This document shows positions 54,430 to 64,000 of a stretch of DNA of 64,000 bases, piece by piece. The notes under the pieces are model-generated. The model was given only the letters and a program-made list of their open reading frames with translations. It was not told the DNA's origin and searched no databases. Origin of the DNA: Monodelphis domestica (lineage: Eukaryota > Chordata > Mammalia > Didelphimorphia > Didelphidae); assembly GCF_027887165.1 (NCBI RefSeq), contig NC_077227.1:447206462-447270461 (forward strand), given 5' to 3'. The position numbers and the translations under genes were made by a program. Position 1 is the stretch's first letter. Each line of letters begins with the position of its first letter.

Positions 54430-55210
54430 ATAAGTGTTGAGTTTGATCTCAAACAGATGTTAAATCAAGATTTTCATCTCTCAATTATCCAAGCGATCCT
54501 AATAAATCTCCTTTGTACCCTGTCCACAGCCCATTTTTAAACCTAAAGTAGACCATTTCCATTTCTTTCTAACATTTCCCAGACCATCTGCCCCTGTTGT
54601 CAGCTAGCAGATCCCCAGGGAACACAAACTCATTTTAATATTAGCCTAAGCAAAATATAATTAAGTAGGTAAATCTGGGGGGAAAATTGATTATCCTCTG
54701 TTTTAGGTTACCAGTGCCCCTGCCTGCCTCCATTAACATGGGTAATTGGGAGTGAATTGCCCTTTTCTGTTCTCCTGGGGGCTTTGAATAGCTCAGTTTT
54801 AATATCCAGCCCGTAGAAGGCCCCAAGGCCCCTCTCTGACTTCCATCTGTCCATTCCAGAGATTTCTTACCCTAGGCACAATTCTACCCTTTCTTTATCT
54901 CACAGGTAGCTGAGAGATCACCTGGAAACCCACATTCATTTTCTACGACCTGCAGGAGCTTAGATTCTGTCAGGATCTCATTTCTCTGTCATGATTTGGT
55001 TTTGTGAGCTAATTCTTTGATTCAGCTGAAAAGCAGTCAATCAATAGTGGTGATCAGGTAGGTTGGGAAATTGCCTTGGAAACACATCCATCTAGGGATG
55101 CTGTTTGTGTGACATTGGGATGGGCTGAGCTGGGCTGGGAGAGAGGAGGGGATATTGCTCACAGTTGCACTGCTGGTAGAGAGATGGGATAGCCTAGAGA
55201 TGGATATGTA
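54430..55210. other. Repeat-free block, candidate conserved noncoding element
   Basis: About 0.8 kb without repeats. 'acctaaagtagaccatttcc', 'ttaatattagcctaagcaaa', 'atataattaagtaggtaaat' and 'agcagtcaatcaatagtggt' give homeodomain/PBX-like motifs. No splice-flanked frame. Confidence 0.42.
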
Positions 55211-55219
55211 TGGCTAATC

Positions 55220-55400
55220 AGTCCAAAATAGAATTGGATACATTGGAAAGAGCCCTGACTCTGGAGTCAGAAGACCTGTGTTCAAATCTCATCTTTGCCA
55301 CTGATTATCTGAGTAATCTAAGCAAGTTATTTGCCTCAGTTTTCTCATTTGCAAAATGATGATGTTGAATTAGATAATGGGCTCTGAGGATTCTTTTGAT
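55220..55400 (+). mobile_element. MIR SINE
   Basis: 'agagccctgactctggagtc', 'ctcagttttctcatttgcaa'. Confidence 0.75.
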
Positions 55401-55429
55401 TCTAGATCCTGGAATTTCTACCCATAAAT

Positions 55430-55555
55430 TCCATTAGATTGTAAGCTCCTGGAGAACAAGGACTGTTTTTTTTTTCTTCTTCTTCTTTTTATTTCCAGGG
55501 CTTAATATAATGCCTCACATATAGTAGGCCCGTAATAAATGTTTATTTAACTGAA
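55430..55555 (+). mobile_element. L2 LINE 3' terminus
   Basis: 'gattgtaagctcctggagaa' to 'cacatatagtaggcccgtaa' and 'taaatgtttatt'. Confidence 0.72.
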
Positions 55556-56844
55556 CCCTCCTCTTGATTTCCCTTCTGTCTGTTAAGGGCACCAACATCC
55601 TTCCAGAAATCTGGGTTTTCATTTTTGGAGCCATATTCAACTTAGCACTCATTCATTTCTCCCCTCCCACTCACAGGTGTTCCAAGTGGAGTTCTAGGCA
55701 AACATTTCTCCAACAGGTGGCTATGACATATAGGCCACCTGAAATTTCTCCAGAGGATCCCTGTAACCCATAGGATATGCTAAATGGAAGCCCAAACTTA
55801 TCATACTAGGACACGCAGGCTATCTTAAAAGGGAAATCAAACAAACTCAGAAGAGTCCCAAAATGCTTAATCCTAAATGGGATTAAGCACTTGGGGAATC
55901 TAGGTGACCATACAAACCTTAATCTATGGATTTGAAGTCCAAAGGGATCTTGTGGACAGTATTTTAACTAGGAAACCTCTGATTACTACAGCAAAGGATA
56001 TGGATTTCCCCCTGATAATTTTGCTCTCATCATTTCAAATTGTTTTAGAGAATGGTTGGAACAATTTACACTCAGGACAAAGAGTTTTTGTATGTTTGGT
56101 TGGTTTTGAATAAAATATGGGTTCTAGAGACACCACATCCACCAGAAAGCATGGTAAGTAAAAAAGGGATGAAAGAGAAACCAAGGGACAGGGAGTGTCA
56201 AAGGTTTTGTTGGACAGGGGTAAAGGTGCTGGATGAGATAACTAGGGAATGAGATATTTTTATTTGGGTTAGTTCTTGATTCAGCAGACTAAGACTTTGA
56301 ATCTCGGGACTAAGAGAGGGCAGGATGAGCTTTTGTTAGTCTTAGAACAGAGATTCTCCTTAAGAACTACATCCTCTACAAGCCAATGCACAGTACAACC
56401 AAAGAATGCCGTGCTGCCCCAGAAGTAGCTCAGCTTGAATAGAAGAAATATTTTCAGCACGCCTAAAAGGAGGCTGGGCATGTGAAGAATGTGATACTTA
56501 GAAGTTTCAAATAGGGTACCAAAAAAGGAGAAAATGGACATGGAGCCAGGGAGCTGACCTGCAGCTGTGTCTGACTTCTGCTGCTACTACCAGGAGACTT
56601 TCCCTCTTTAGTGCCAGAAGAAATGGCTTCAAATGTCCTTGCAGCTACTACATCTTTCCTGGGAAGCTACATTTGTAAGACTTCAGTGCTTTGCAGATAT
56701 GCTTGCAGGGGTATTCTGATATGGAAACACAGGGGCCTTTCAAACCTGTTTTTTCTATTCTATTAGCTTCACAGCTCTGGGGTGAGATGCTGACAAGGAA
56801 GTAGAGGTAAAAGGACTCAGATCCCATCTACCTCAGGAAGCTGA
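55556..56844. other. Unassigned 1.3-kb stretch
   Basis: No repeat anchors. Holds the palindrome at 55864-55889. Frames of 60-86 codons on both strands have no recognisable domain. Confidence 0.35.
55864..55889. repeat. Perfect inverted repeat containing two TAATCC sites
   Basis: Arms TGCTTAATCC (55864-55873) and GGATTAAGCA (55880-55889) around a 6-base spacer. TAATCC is the core bound by K50 homeodomains such as OTX, PITX and GSC. No function is shown. Confidence 0.7.
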
Positions 56845-57110
56845 GGGGTACAGAAGATAGATTACTGGGCCTGCAGTCTGGAAGATCTAAGTTCCAATCT
56901 TTCCTCACACACCTACTAGCTATGGGACCCTGGACAAGTTACTTAGCCTTCGTGTGCCTTAGTTTCCTCATCTATAACATGAGTATGATAATAATAGTAC
57001 CTACCTCCCCAGGTTATTGTGAGGATCAAATGAGGAAATATTTGTAAAGTGCCAAACTCATAGAAGGTGCTATATAAATGTTAGCTATTACTATTATTAT
57101 ATTCCCTGGA
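56845..57110 (+). mobile_element. MIR/THER SINE, full length
   Basis: 'agattactgggcctgcagtc', 'agctatgggaccctggacaa', 'gtgaggatcaaatgaggaaa', 'gtgctatataaatgttagct'. Confidence 0.8.
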
Positions 57111-57193
57111 GTGTAGAAGGTCATGCATAGTTTGCAAACTAGATGATGAAAGTGTGTTTCCTAAATCATTCATATTCATGGTTTTAATTCTTA
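57044..57193 (+). repeat. Duplicated segment, copy A (MIR tail plus flank)
   Basis: Matches 58866-59003 beyond the MIR end, through 'attccctggagtgtagaagg' and 'ggttttaattctta'. Confidence 0.7.
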
Positions 57194-57834
57194 AAATTTA
57201 TTTTAAGGAAATATTCTTTGGCCTTCCTAAGCTGTTACAGAATTAATTGTGGCTACTTGAGTGGAGGTTCTAAGGAAAATGGGAACTTGTGAAGGGGATG
57301 AAAAGATGGCAAATGTGAATGTGACAATGGGGTGCTACAAGGCAATGACTAATTGGGGCTACTTAGTGTATCAGAGCAAAGGATGGAAGGGATGACTCAA
57401 ATGGAGGCTATTTGTCCTGAGCAGTATAAGATAGCAAAGCCTTTGCCTTCTCCATCAGAGTCTTTGAGATGGGCTAGAGCCAGGGCCAGGAGAGTTGATG
57501 TTAATGGCAGTCAAGAGGGTCATATGCTAAAAGTGGCCTTTAGTCCTGGGTAATGTATGGTAATCCATTCCTTCATCATACTCCATCAACTGTCCCCAAT
57601 CAAGAGCAGGGGCAGTAGGAGCAGTGTGTCCTCTTTCCTGAGTGGTGGTAGGATCTTCCTATCCAGGACCATATTGGTTCCAGAAGATATTGATTTCTCA
57701 GAATGCAATAGCAGGTAATGTAGCATGAAAGAGAATAGTGTAGGTACCCTTTCCATAGATGGAACTGGAAGCCAAAAGGACCATGTGGCAAGGAAGATTC
57801 AAATCCAAGTTTGAAGACAGAATGATACAACAGA
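57194..57834. other. No recognisable feature
   Basis: No anchors. Frames are short and lack support. Confidence 0.35.
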
Positions 57835-58660
57835 AGAAACAAAAAACAATATCTATATACAAGAAGAACACTGACTCAAGTTCAAAAGTACTGGGTTCTG
57901 ATCCTAACTCATACATTTTCTCTACCTTTATGACAACGGGAAAGTCATTTTCTCTCTTTCAACCCCAGTTTCCACACCTAGTAGTAGTCTCTTGGTAACC
58001 AAGGATGACGATTGTCTTTGTGCGCTTTCATCTGTGATGTAGATAAGTGTGCACAAAAAAACCAAAAACAAAACACTTGTGCGTGAAGGAGATTTAAGTG
58101 GAAAAGTCAATGCACAGAGACAGTCCCACTCTCTCGGCATTGGAAGCCTGGGTCCAGTGGCACGAAAAGTCGTTACACCTGGAAACTTCCTCAGCTTCAT
58201 TGGATGGCCGTGTTGTCTTTTGTGCTCCAACACGCCCTAAGCACTCCACAGTGCTTTGCTGCATCGTCCTCTCAGCTGTTGAACCTTCTTATTGGTTTCT
58301 TCCGTCTGTTTGGCTGAAGCAGTCTTCACATGCTGGGTGAGCAAAGCCCTGGTTCACCAGGGGTCGAAGATGACCCGATGGCTACCCTCACAAGGTTTAG
58401 CCGGCCTGTTGAAGCCGTTGCTCGGGGTGTGGCGACTGTCGCATGCTAGCAGCTACTAGGAGCCAGGAGTGAGAGCTGGGTGTCAGGTGAGGGTCAGAGG
58501 TTAGAGAGCTGCCCTAGGAGGACACAACAAGCCCTCCATACCAGAGATACTACTCCTCCCTGAGCACCACATAGACCCCAGTTTCCACACCTATAGAATG
58601 ATTAAACTAGATAGTTTCTACTTTCCCTCTAGCACTAAGTCTTGTTATCCTATGACTCTT
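57835..58660 (+). mobile_element. MIR SINE split by a 594-bp insertion
   Basis: 'caaaagtactgggttctgat', 'gacaacgggaaagtcatttt', then after the insertion 'atagaatgattaaactagat' and 'cttgttatcctatgactctt'. Confidence 0.75.
57981..58574 (-). mobile_element. 594-bp retroposon of unidentified family
   Basis: Bounded by a perfect 19-bp duplication ACCCCAGTTTCCACACCTA (57962-57980 and 58575-58593) of the MIR it entered. On the minus strand it ends in 'gagactactac', a trinucleotide-type tail rather than poly(A), as in RTE/CR1-mobilised elements. It keeps many CpG sites and a hairpin CCCTGGT-TC-ACCAGGG at 58347-58362. No long open frame or domain. Could be the 3' end of a LINE I do not recognise, or a SINE-like composite. 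Confidence 0.8.
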
Positions 58661-58865
58661 GGAGTCACAGGATGTTCCCCTGACTAGGTGTTGTGGTGTT
58701 AAGAGCAGAGCTGGTGATGGAGCAGCAGAATGACAAGGGCAATGTCTTTTCTCTTCTCAGGAGCTAGAGGCCTCAATGGGCCTTTGGCTGTAACTGAGAA
58801 CTTCTTTCACAGAGGGAAATCACAAGAAAGACTGCAATTCAACAGACATTTAAGTATCATCTTCT

Positions 58866-59003
58866 TGTAAAGTGCCAAACACATAGTAGGTGCTATATAA
58901 ATGTTAGCTATTCTTTTTTTCTATTCCCTAGAGTCTGGAATGTCATAGTATGGGAACTAAATGATATTTGTTGCAACATTCACATTTATTGTTTTAATTC
59001 TTA
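58866..59003 (+). repeat. Duplicated segment, copy B
   Basis: Partner of 57044-57193: 'gtaaagtgccaaac.catag', 'tgctatataaatgttagcta', 'attccctagagtctggaatg', 'ttgttttaattctta'. Confidence 0.7.
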
Positions 59004-59360
59004 CATGTAAGGGACTGTGTTAAGTACTAATGGAACAAAGACAAAAACAAAAAACAATCTCTATATACAGGAAGTCTACATTCTACTGGGAGAAAAGCAA
59101 TATAAATAGTTAAGTAAATGCAAGGTAATTTGGGGGGGAGAGCATTCATATTTACTTATTTGATTATATGTTACATGCTCCAGTAAAATGTAAGTTTTTT
59201 GAAGTCAGCAACTTGTTTTGTTTTTGTTCCTCTGTTACCTAGAAAGATCATTAGAGGATGGAAACAGCATTGGGAATAGGGGACCAAGAAAGGCTTTCTG
59301 GAGGAAACAGTACCTGAGCTGAATTTTGAAGGAAGCTAAGTATTTTAAGGGGCAGAGGTG
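59004..59360 (-). mobile_element. L2 LINE 3' part, decayed
   Basis: 'taagggactgtgttaagtac' and 'gaaaggctttctggaggaaa', in L2 reverse order. Confidence 0.5.
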
Positions 59361-59509
59361 AGGGCAGAGTCCACGTGAGACAAAGGACATATACAAAACA
59401 TACAATAGATGAGAGATGGAAATTCAAGTTTATAGCCTAAGAAGTAGGACAGTTGGACCAGAATTTAGAGTTGGCTATTGTTGTTTGATCATTTCTGTGA
59501 TGTACCTTA

Positions 59510-60652
59510 CTGTTCAGTCCTGGGCCCTCTTCCTTTCTCCCTGCCTTCACTGGGTGATCTCATCACTTCCCATGGCTATAATTTCTCATCTCTCTGCTGA
59601 TGATTCTTAAATCTGTGCTGCTCCAGTCTTTCTACTGACCTCTATTGTCACATTTTCAACTGCTTTTCAGATATCTCAAATTTGATGTCCAGTAGACATC
59701 TTAAACTCAATACGTCTAAAACTAAATTAATTATCTTTCTCCCTACATCACCCTCACCCCACCTTCCAATTAGTGTAGAAGGCCAACAGCATTTTCTGAG
59801 GCTCTCAGGTGAAAAAGCTAGGTTTCATCTTGGACTCCTCCCTCTCTTTCACTCCCTACCCCCACCCCAAGGTGCCACGGCCTGCTGATCTTACCTTTGC
59901 CACAGTTCTCAAATATTTCCTCTTCTCTCCTCTGACACTGCCACCACTCTAGTACAGACTCTCCTAACATCACTCCTGAACTTAGTGCAATAGTTTACAG
60001 GTAGGTCTGCCTGCCTCAATCACTCCTCACTTCAATCCATTCTCCATTCAGCCACTAACATGATTTTTCTAAAGTACAAGTCTGATCATGTCACACCAAC
60101 CCATCTATTCAATAAACTCCAATGACTCCCCATTGTTTCTAGGACCAAATCTAAAATGTTTAGTTTTCCATCCAAAACCCCTCATAACCTAACCCTTTCC
60201 TATGATTCCAGGCTTCTTACACCTTATTCTCCAATTCATATTTTTTATTCATCCACACTGACCTCCTGGCTGTTTTAAACAAGATACTCCATCTCCGGCC
60301 TCTGGGCATTTTCTTTGGCCACCCTCTATGCCTGGGACATTCTCTCCTCCTCTGACTACTAACTCATTGGCTTCCTTTAATCTTTAACAAAATTCCTGCC
60401 TTCTACAGGAAATCTTTCTCAACTCCTTTAAATTTGACGGCCTTCTCTCTGTTAATTCTTTTCTATTTCTCATATATATGATATATATATATGTACATTT
60501 ATATATGTATCTTGTTTTATATATATATTTGCATGTTGTCTTAGATTGTAAGCCCTTGAGGGCAGAAAATGTCTTTTTTTTGTATCCCCAGCACTTAGCA
60601 CAGTGCATGGCACATAGTTGACACTTAATAAATGTTTATTGATTAATTGATT
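59510..60652 (+). mobile_element. L2 LINE, long 3' part
   Basis: 'ttcactgggtgatctcatca', 'catcttaaactcaatacgtc', 'atgactccccattgtttcta', 'ctatgcctgggacattctct', 'agcacttagcacagtgcatg' and the terminus 'acttaataaatgtttattga'. Continuous for 1.1 kb, with a TA-rich patch at 60474-60526. Frames broken. Confidence 0.85.
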
Positions 60653-60719
60653 TGTCACAAGAGAATGAGAAGGATCAGTTAGAGAAACAGGTAGAGAACT
60701 AAGAGAAAGAGCAGAGGAA

Positions 60720-60910
60720 TGAGTCTTGGATAAAGAGAAGGGCCACCTCTTCATCAGAGACTAGAGGGCTTTGAGGGCTAGAATATGGAAGAAGCAAGAG
60801 TTCATGCATGAAAGATGGCCTCAATTTTCTCAATAAAATATGAGCTGAGATCTATGCTAAGAGGAAGGAGGAGAGGTGATACAGGAACCTGTAAGAGAGA
60901 AAAGGAAGTC
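60720..60910 (-). mobile_element. L2 LINE internal fragment
   Basis: 'gagaagggccacctcttcat' matches L2 upstream sequence in reverse. Adjacent to the forward L2. Confidence 0.45.
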
Positions 60911-61135
60911 TAAGAACAGCAGCTAATAGAACTATATTAGCAGTCAACTAAGGAAGAGTAAAGCTATTGTCTTATAGCAGTGAGGATCTGGTTGAGAGTA
61001 GATAACATAAATGTGTACTTAGTTGAACTTTGAGAAAAAAATGAACTGATATTCCAAATAGAATTTATTCTTCCATCAAACAAAACTCTAGTTCTGACCT
61101 TTAAGGATTTCAGTAATATTCATTGATTTATTCAC

Positions 61136-61138
<3 letters not shown>

Positions 61139-61181
<43 letters not shown>
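61139..61181. repeat. (AT)n microsatellite
   Basis: About 21 uninterrupted AT units. Confidence 0.95.
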
Positions 61182-61182
<1 letters not shown>

Positions 61183-61344
61183 TATGTACACATCTCTTTG
61201 TATATGTGATCAAAGAATACATTCACTCTCCATCTACAGTCTGGAATCCACAACTAACATTGTAGCCATGTGACTCTGAGAGTATTGGCTACCATGTTGC
61301 TGTTTTTGAGAACTGGATCTCAGAGAAAACCCCAACTATCATCC

Positions 61345-61346
61345 TT

Positions 61347-61394
<48 letters not shown>

Positions 61395-61465
61395 TCTCTC
61401 CCCTTTTCTTTCTTTCTCTCCTTTCTTTCTCTTCCTTCCCTCCTTCCCTTTTTCTTTCTTTTTTC

Positions 61466-61549
<84 letters not shown>

Positions 61550-61577
61550 TCCTCCTCTGTCTGTCTGTCTCTGTCTG

Positions 61578-61672
<95 letters not shown>

Positions 61673-61680
61673 TTTCTTTC
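61345..61680. repeat. Compound (CT)n-(CTTT)n-(CT)n microsatellite
   Basis: CT to about 61399, mixed pyrimidines, about 21 perfect CTTT units near 61467-61551, CTGT units, then CT to about 61670. The Ser/Leu and Lys/Glu/Arg open frames over it are compositional. Confidence 0.95.
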
Positions 61681-61682
61681 TC

Positions 61683-62014
61683 TTAGCACCTATCTTAGAG
61701 ATGATACTAAATATTGACTCCAAGGAAGAAGAGTGGTAAAGGCTAGGCAATTGGGGTTAAGTGACTTGCCCAGAGTCACATAACTAGGAAGTGTCTGAGG
61801 TCAAATTTAAAACCAGGACCTCTATATTTTTTTTTGTATTTGATTTTTTATTTTACTCATTAAGTCAGAATTCTATTAGTTCACACTTACAGTCTTGAAC
61901 GTTTCAAATCTTGGTGACAGGACCATTTCAATGACTAATATATGAATAACTTTCCAATCAATGTTAAATTATCCCCAGGCCTGACTTTCTATCTATTGAG
62001 CCACCTAGCTGGGC
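61683..62014 (-). mobile_element. SINE1/WSINE1-type SINE, interrupted
   Basis: 'taaatattgactccaaggaa', 'gttaagtgacttgcccagag', then after the insertion 'ccaggcctgactttctatct' and 'gagccacctagctgggcc'. Confidence 0.8.
61823..61973 (-). mobile_element. A-tailed 151-bp insertion in a SINE
   Basis: Starts with a T-rich run (a poly(A) tail on the minus strand) and splits the SINE1. The body ('cattaagtcagaattctatt' and so on) matches nothing I know. No clear target duplication. Confidence 0.5.
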
Positions 62015-62284
62015 CTCCTCTTTCTTCTATTGCTTCCTTTTGGTGGGTGAACCAAGAATTTAAAGAAAATATTGTCTTCTCCAATTACCCCTTACAGAAT
62101 AAACACATATACTATAAGCTTTGAAAAAATAAGCTTTGAGGAGTGATTTTTTTTTTACGTTTGATTTTTTTCCTTTCAGGCAGGATGAAGCCTGTCTCAG
62201 CCAACATTTATAATCAAGGCAAAGGCATGAATAGAAAAAGTACAGAGACCCCCTATCTAACCTCTCTGTATTCAGTCCAGCCCA
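62015..62284. other. No recognisable feature
   Basis: A splice-acceptor-like pyrimidine run ends in CAG at about 62180, but no supported exon follows. Confidence 0.3.
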
Positions 62285-62450
62285 TTATTAAGTGCTTATT
62301 ATGTACTAGGCACTGTGCTAAGTGCTGGGGATTCAGAGAAGAGGAAAAACATGGTTTCTGCCCTCAAGAAGCTTACTTTCTAATGGGAGAGTCAACAACA
62401 ATAATAACAAGAAGCAGCTGTGTATTTACAGGTGCCCTGAGGTAGAGAGG
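62285..62450 (-). mobile_element. L2 LINE 3' terminus
   Basis: 'attaagtgcttattatgtac', 'ggcactgtgctaagtgctgg', 'ccctcaagaagcttactttc'. Confidence 0.75.
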
Positions 62451-63089
62451 AAAAAGAAAGCCAAACTATCTCCCTCCTCGTTCCATTTAAGACAAGACAC
62501 AAATATTTCTGACCATGTAATTCCTAACCACTTCACTTACATGAATAAAATGTTGAAGTTTGCAACCAAGAAACATACTTAAGAGTGTCTGGGAAATTAC
62601 AGCTTATATTCATTAGTTATTTCAATGTGAACTTTTTTTCTTAAAATATTATCTGCTTCCCCCCAACTACCACCATCAATCTCCCTCCTCACGAAATCCT
62701 AATTTAAATAAAAATATTTTAAATTAATAAAAATAACCTTGAAATGGTGGACACGGAGTAACAGTGTAAGCGAATTGGAGGAGAAAGCTAAGGGCATTCA
62801 GGAGCCAGAAAAGCAGGTTAGAATCTTAGGACTCATCAACTCAAGTGCACCTAGGTAGCTCAGATCTGCTGATTCCAGAGATAGTATTTATGATTTGATT
62901 CAGTTCACTTTAATTTGAAAAAATCTTTATGAACACATTCATATTTTAATACGTAAAATAACACACATTCTTACATATAAATATTATTTAGAATTTACAT
63001 TTTTATTTGGATATTTGTACATATGTGTTGATAACTCTATCCAAGCTTAAAAGTATACTAAGACTTTTGGGAAACCCTATATGTAAAGC
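62451..63089. other. No recognisable feature
   Basis: AT-rich, no anchors, no supported exon. Confidence 0.35.
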
Positions 63090-63320
63090 AAGGCATTATC
63101 AACCAATCAACAATACATTCTTGGCACTGGAGATAGCAGGACAAAATTGGAACAGTGCCTCCTCTCAAAGAACTTACATTCTATCAGGGAAGACAACATA
63201 TATACACATACATGTATACAGAATGAATACAAAATAAACAGAAGGAAAGACAGTAGTGGTAATGAAGGGAAGTAAGGAAAGATTTCCTGTAAAAGATGGC
63301 CCATGGATGGTGTCATGAAT
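63090..63320 (-). mobile_element. L2 LINE 3' end
   Basis: 'cttggcactggagatagcag', 'ctctcaaagaacttacattc', 'gatttcctgtaaaagatggc'. Confidence 0.65.
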
Positions 63321-64000
63321 GAAGTAAGGGATCCAGGCAGTGTGTTATGGATGTAACTGATTATACCCATGTATAAAGCTGCCCTGTCTGCCATGAGCTG
63401 ACCACATGGGCTGACCTTAACAGCTGTGAAATAGATGCCAGACAGCTTCCAACTCATCCTCTTCCTTCAGTTCTCTCATAAGACAAATAGTTCTTCCTCT
63501 CTAGCCTTCCCACAATGGGGTAAAGGAAGGGAAGCCCCCTTTTAGTCACCCCTAGAAAGATGGTGAACTTTGAGGACATGGCAACTAAAGCACATTTATG
63601 GACTTAGTCAGGTCAGAGCTGGGCCTTTGGCACCTGGCTGTCTTTTCTACCTTATCATTCCATCTATGAATATAGGTGAATGAACAGAGATCATGATATA
63701 TGTGTGAGGTGGGGTGGGGTTGGGGGTGGATGGGTGGGTGCTATCTTTTGTCCAGGTAGGTTATGTATGTCCATGTATGAGTTTGGGAGGCAGGCATGTA
63801 TTGATTTCTTTAGAGTTTCCTCCACCCACCCTTCTCCAAGACAGACTTTGATGCCTGCCAGGAAGGGAAGCAACAAGCTGGGACAACAGGATAGCCACTC
63901 TTTTCTACCCAAAGAAAGTGTGCCAAACTAGATTTATGTCTATCCCTGCCTCCTCCTCCTTATCTGACCCCAACTATTGTTAAGTTAGGTGAAATAATCT
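63321..64000. other. Mostly unassigned, with one G-rich tract
   Basis: No repeat anchors. Holds the G-quadruplex-like tract at 63711-63738. Frames at 63680-63931 on both strands overlap and look incidental. Confidence 0.35.
63711..63738 (+). repeat. G-quadruplex-like tract
   Basis: Runs G4, G4, G5, G3, G3 separated by loops of 1, 2, 5 and 1 bases on the plus strand, which meets the usual G3+N1-7 pattern. Confidence 0.7.

Noticed and set aside
57837..59080. Shared word 'acaaaaaacaat.tctatataca' at about 57840 and 59048 as a sign of a larger duplication
   Set aside because: Short and A-rich, and not collinear with the clearer duplicated pair at 57044 and 58866.
61270..61750. Open frames of 116-153 codons on both strands
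   Set aside because: They cover the CT/CTTT microsatellite and have no non-repetitive domain.
62150..62185. Splice-acceptor-like pyrimidine tract ending in CAG with an ATG just after
   Set aside because: The following frame soon runs into an L2 3' end, with no conserved protein and no donor site in context.
1..64000. CRISPR arrays, prokaryotic operons, phage or plasmid modules
   Set aside because: The sequence is plainly vertebrate nuclear DNA. The only regularly spaced repeats are microsatellites, a minisatellite and the LTR CCAAT units.

Overview
The window is a repeat-dense, AT-leaning stretch of a mammalian nuclear genome, almost certainly a marsupial and most like an opossum. The evidence is the repeat set. 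There are about a dozen copies of a tRNA-headed SINE carrying the CORE motif GTTAAGTGACTTGCCCAGG and ending in 'accttccatcttagaatcaatactgtgtattgg' type sequence (here called SINE1/WSINE1-type). About ten copies are MAR1-type SINEs with an RTE-like tail ('ggcaaaccactccagtatc...'). MIR/THER and L2 are very abundant, CR1/L3 remnants are present, and the L1 3' ends are of the marsupial kind. Family names are from memory and were not checked against a library.

I find no protein-coding gene or exon I can support. Every long open frame falls inside a repeat, a microsatellite or unannotated sequence without a recognisable domain. The window reads as intergenic or deep intronic DNA.

Layout. 1-4.5 kb: an L1 end, then two related LTRs in the same orientation about 2 kb apart. 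4.5-6.5 kb: SINEs and a hAT MITE. 6.9-8.4 kb: a repeat-free block that may be conserved regulatory DNA. 8.6-13.4 kb: MIR, L1 and L2 mosaic with nesting. 13.4-15.3 kb: repeat-free sequence split by a purine-rich minisatellite plus a (GA)n tract. 15.3-20.4 kb: L2/SINE mosaic. 20.4-22.7 kb: an A-tailed retroposon, then a repeat-free block. 22.7-26.3 kb: mosaic. 26.3-27.1 kb: repeat-free block. 27.1-34.3 kb: heavily nested SINE/LINE DNA. 34.4-35.3 kb: repeat-free block. 35.3-42.5 kb: L1, an unusual degenerate non-LTR element, and an L2 split by an L1. 42.76-43.05 kb: a full-length but decayed 7SL (SRP) RNA pseudogene. 43.6-50 kb: L2/MIR mosaic with a hAT MITE that keeps its target duplication. 50.4-50.9 kb: a retroviral LTR whose U3 holds eight CCAAT boxes. 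54.4-55.2 kb: another repeat-free block. 57.98-58.57 kb: a 594-bp CpG-containing retroposon inside a MIR, flanked by a perfect 19-bp target duplication. 59.5-64 kb: L2 and long pyrimidine microsatellites.

No genes act together here. The most plausible functional content is the set of repeat-free blocks, which resemble the conserved noncoding elements found in gene deserts around developmental genes. That is inference from the local lack of repeats and from motif content, and it needs cross-species alignment. Repeat boundaries are generally good to about 10-30 bases. Those tied to target-site duplications are good to the base.
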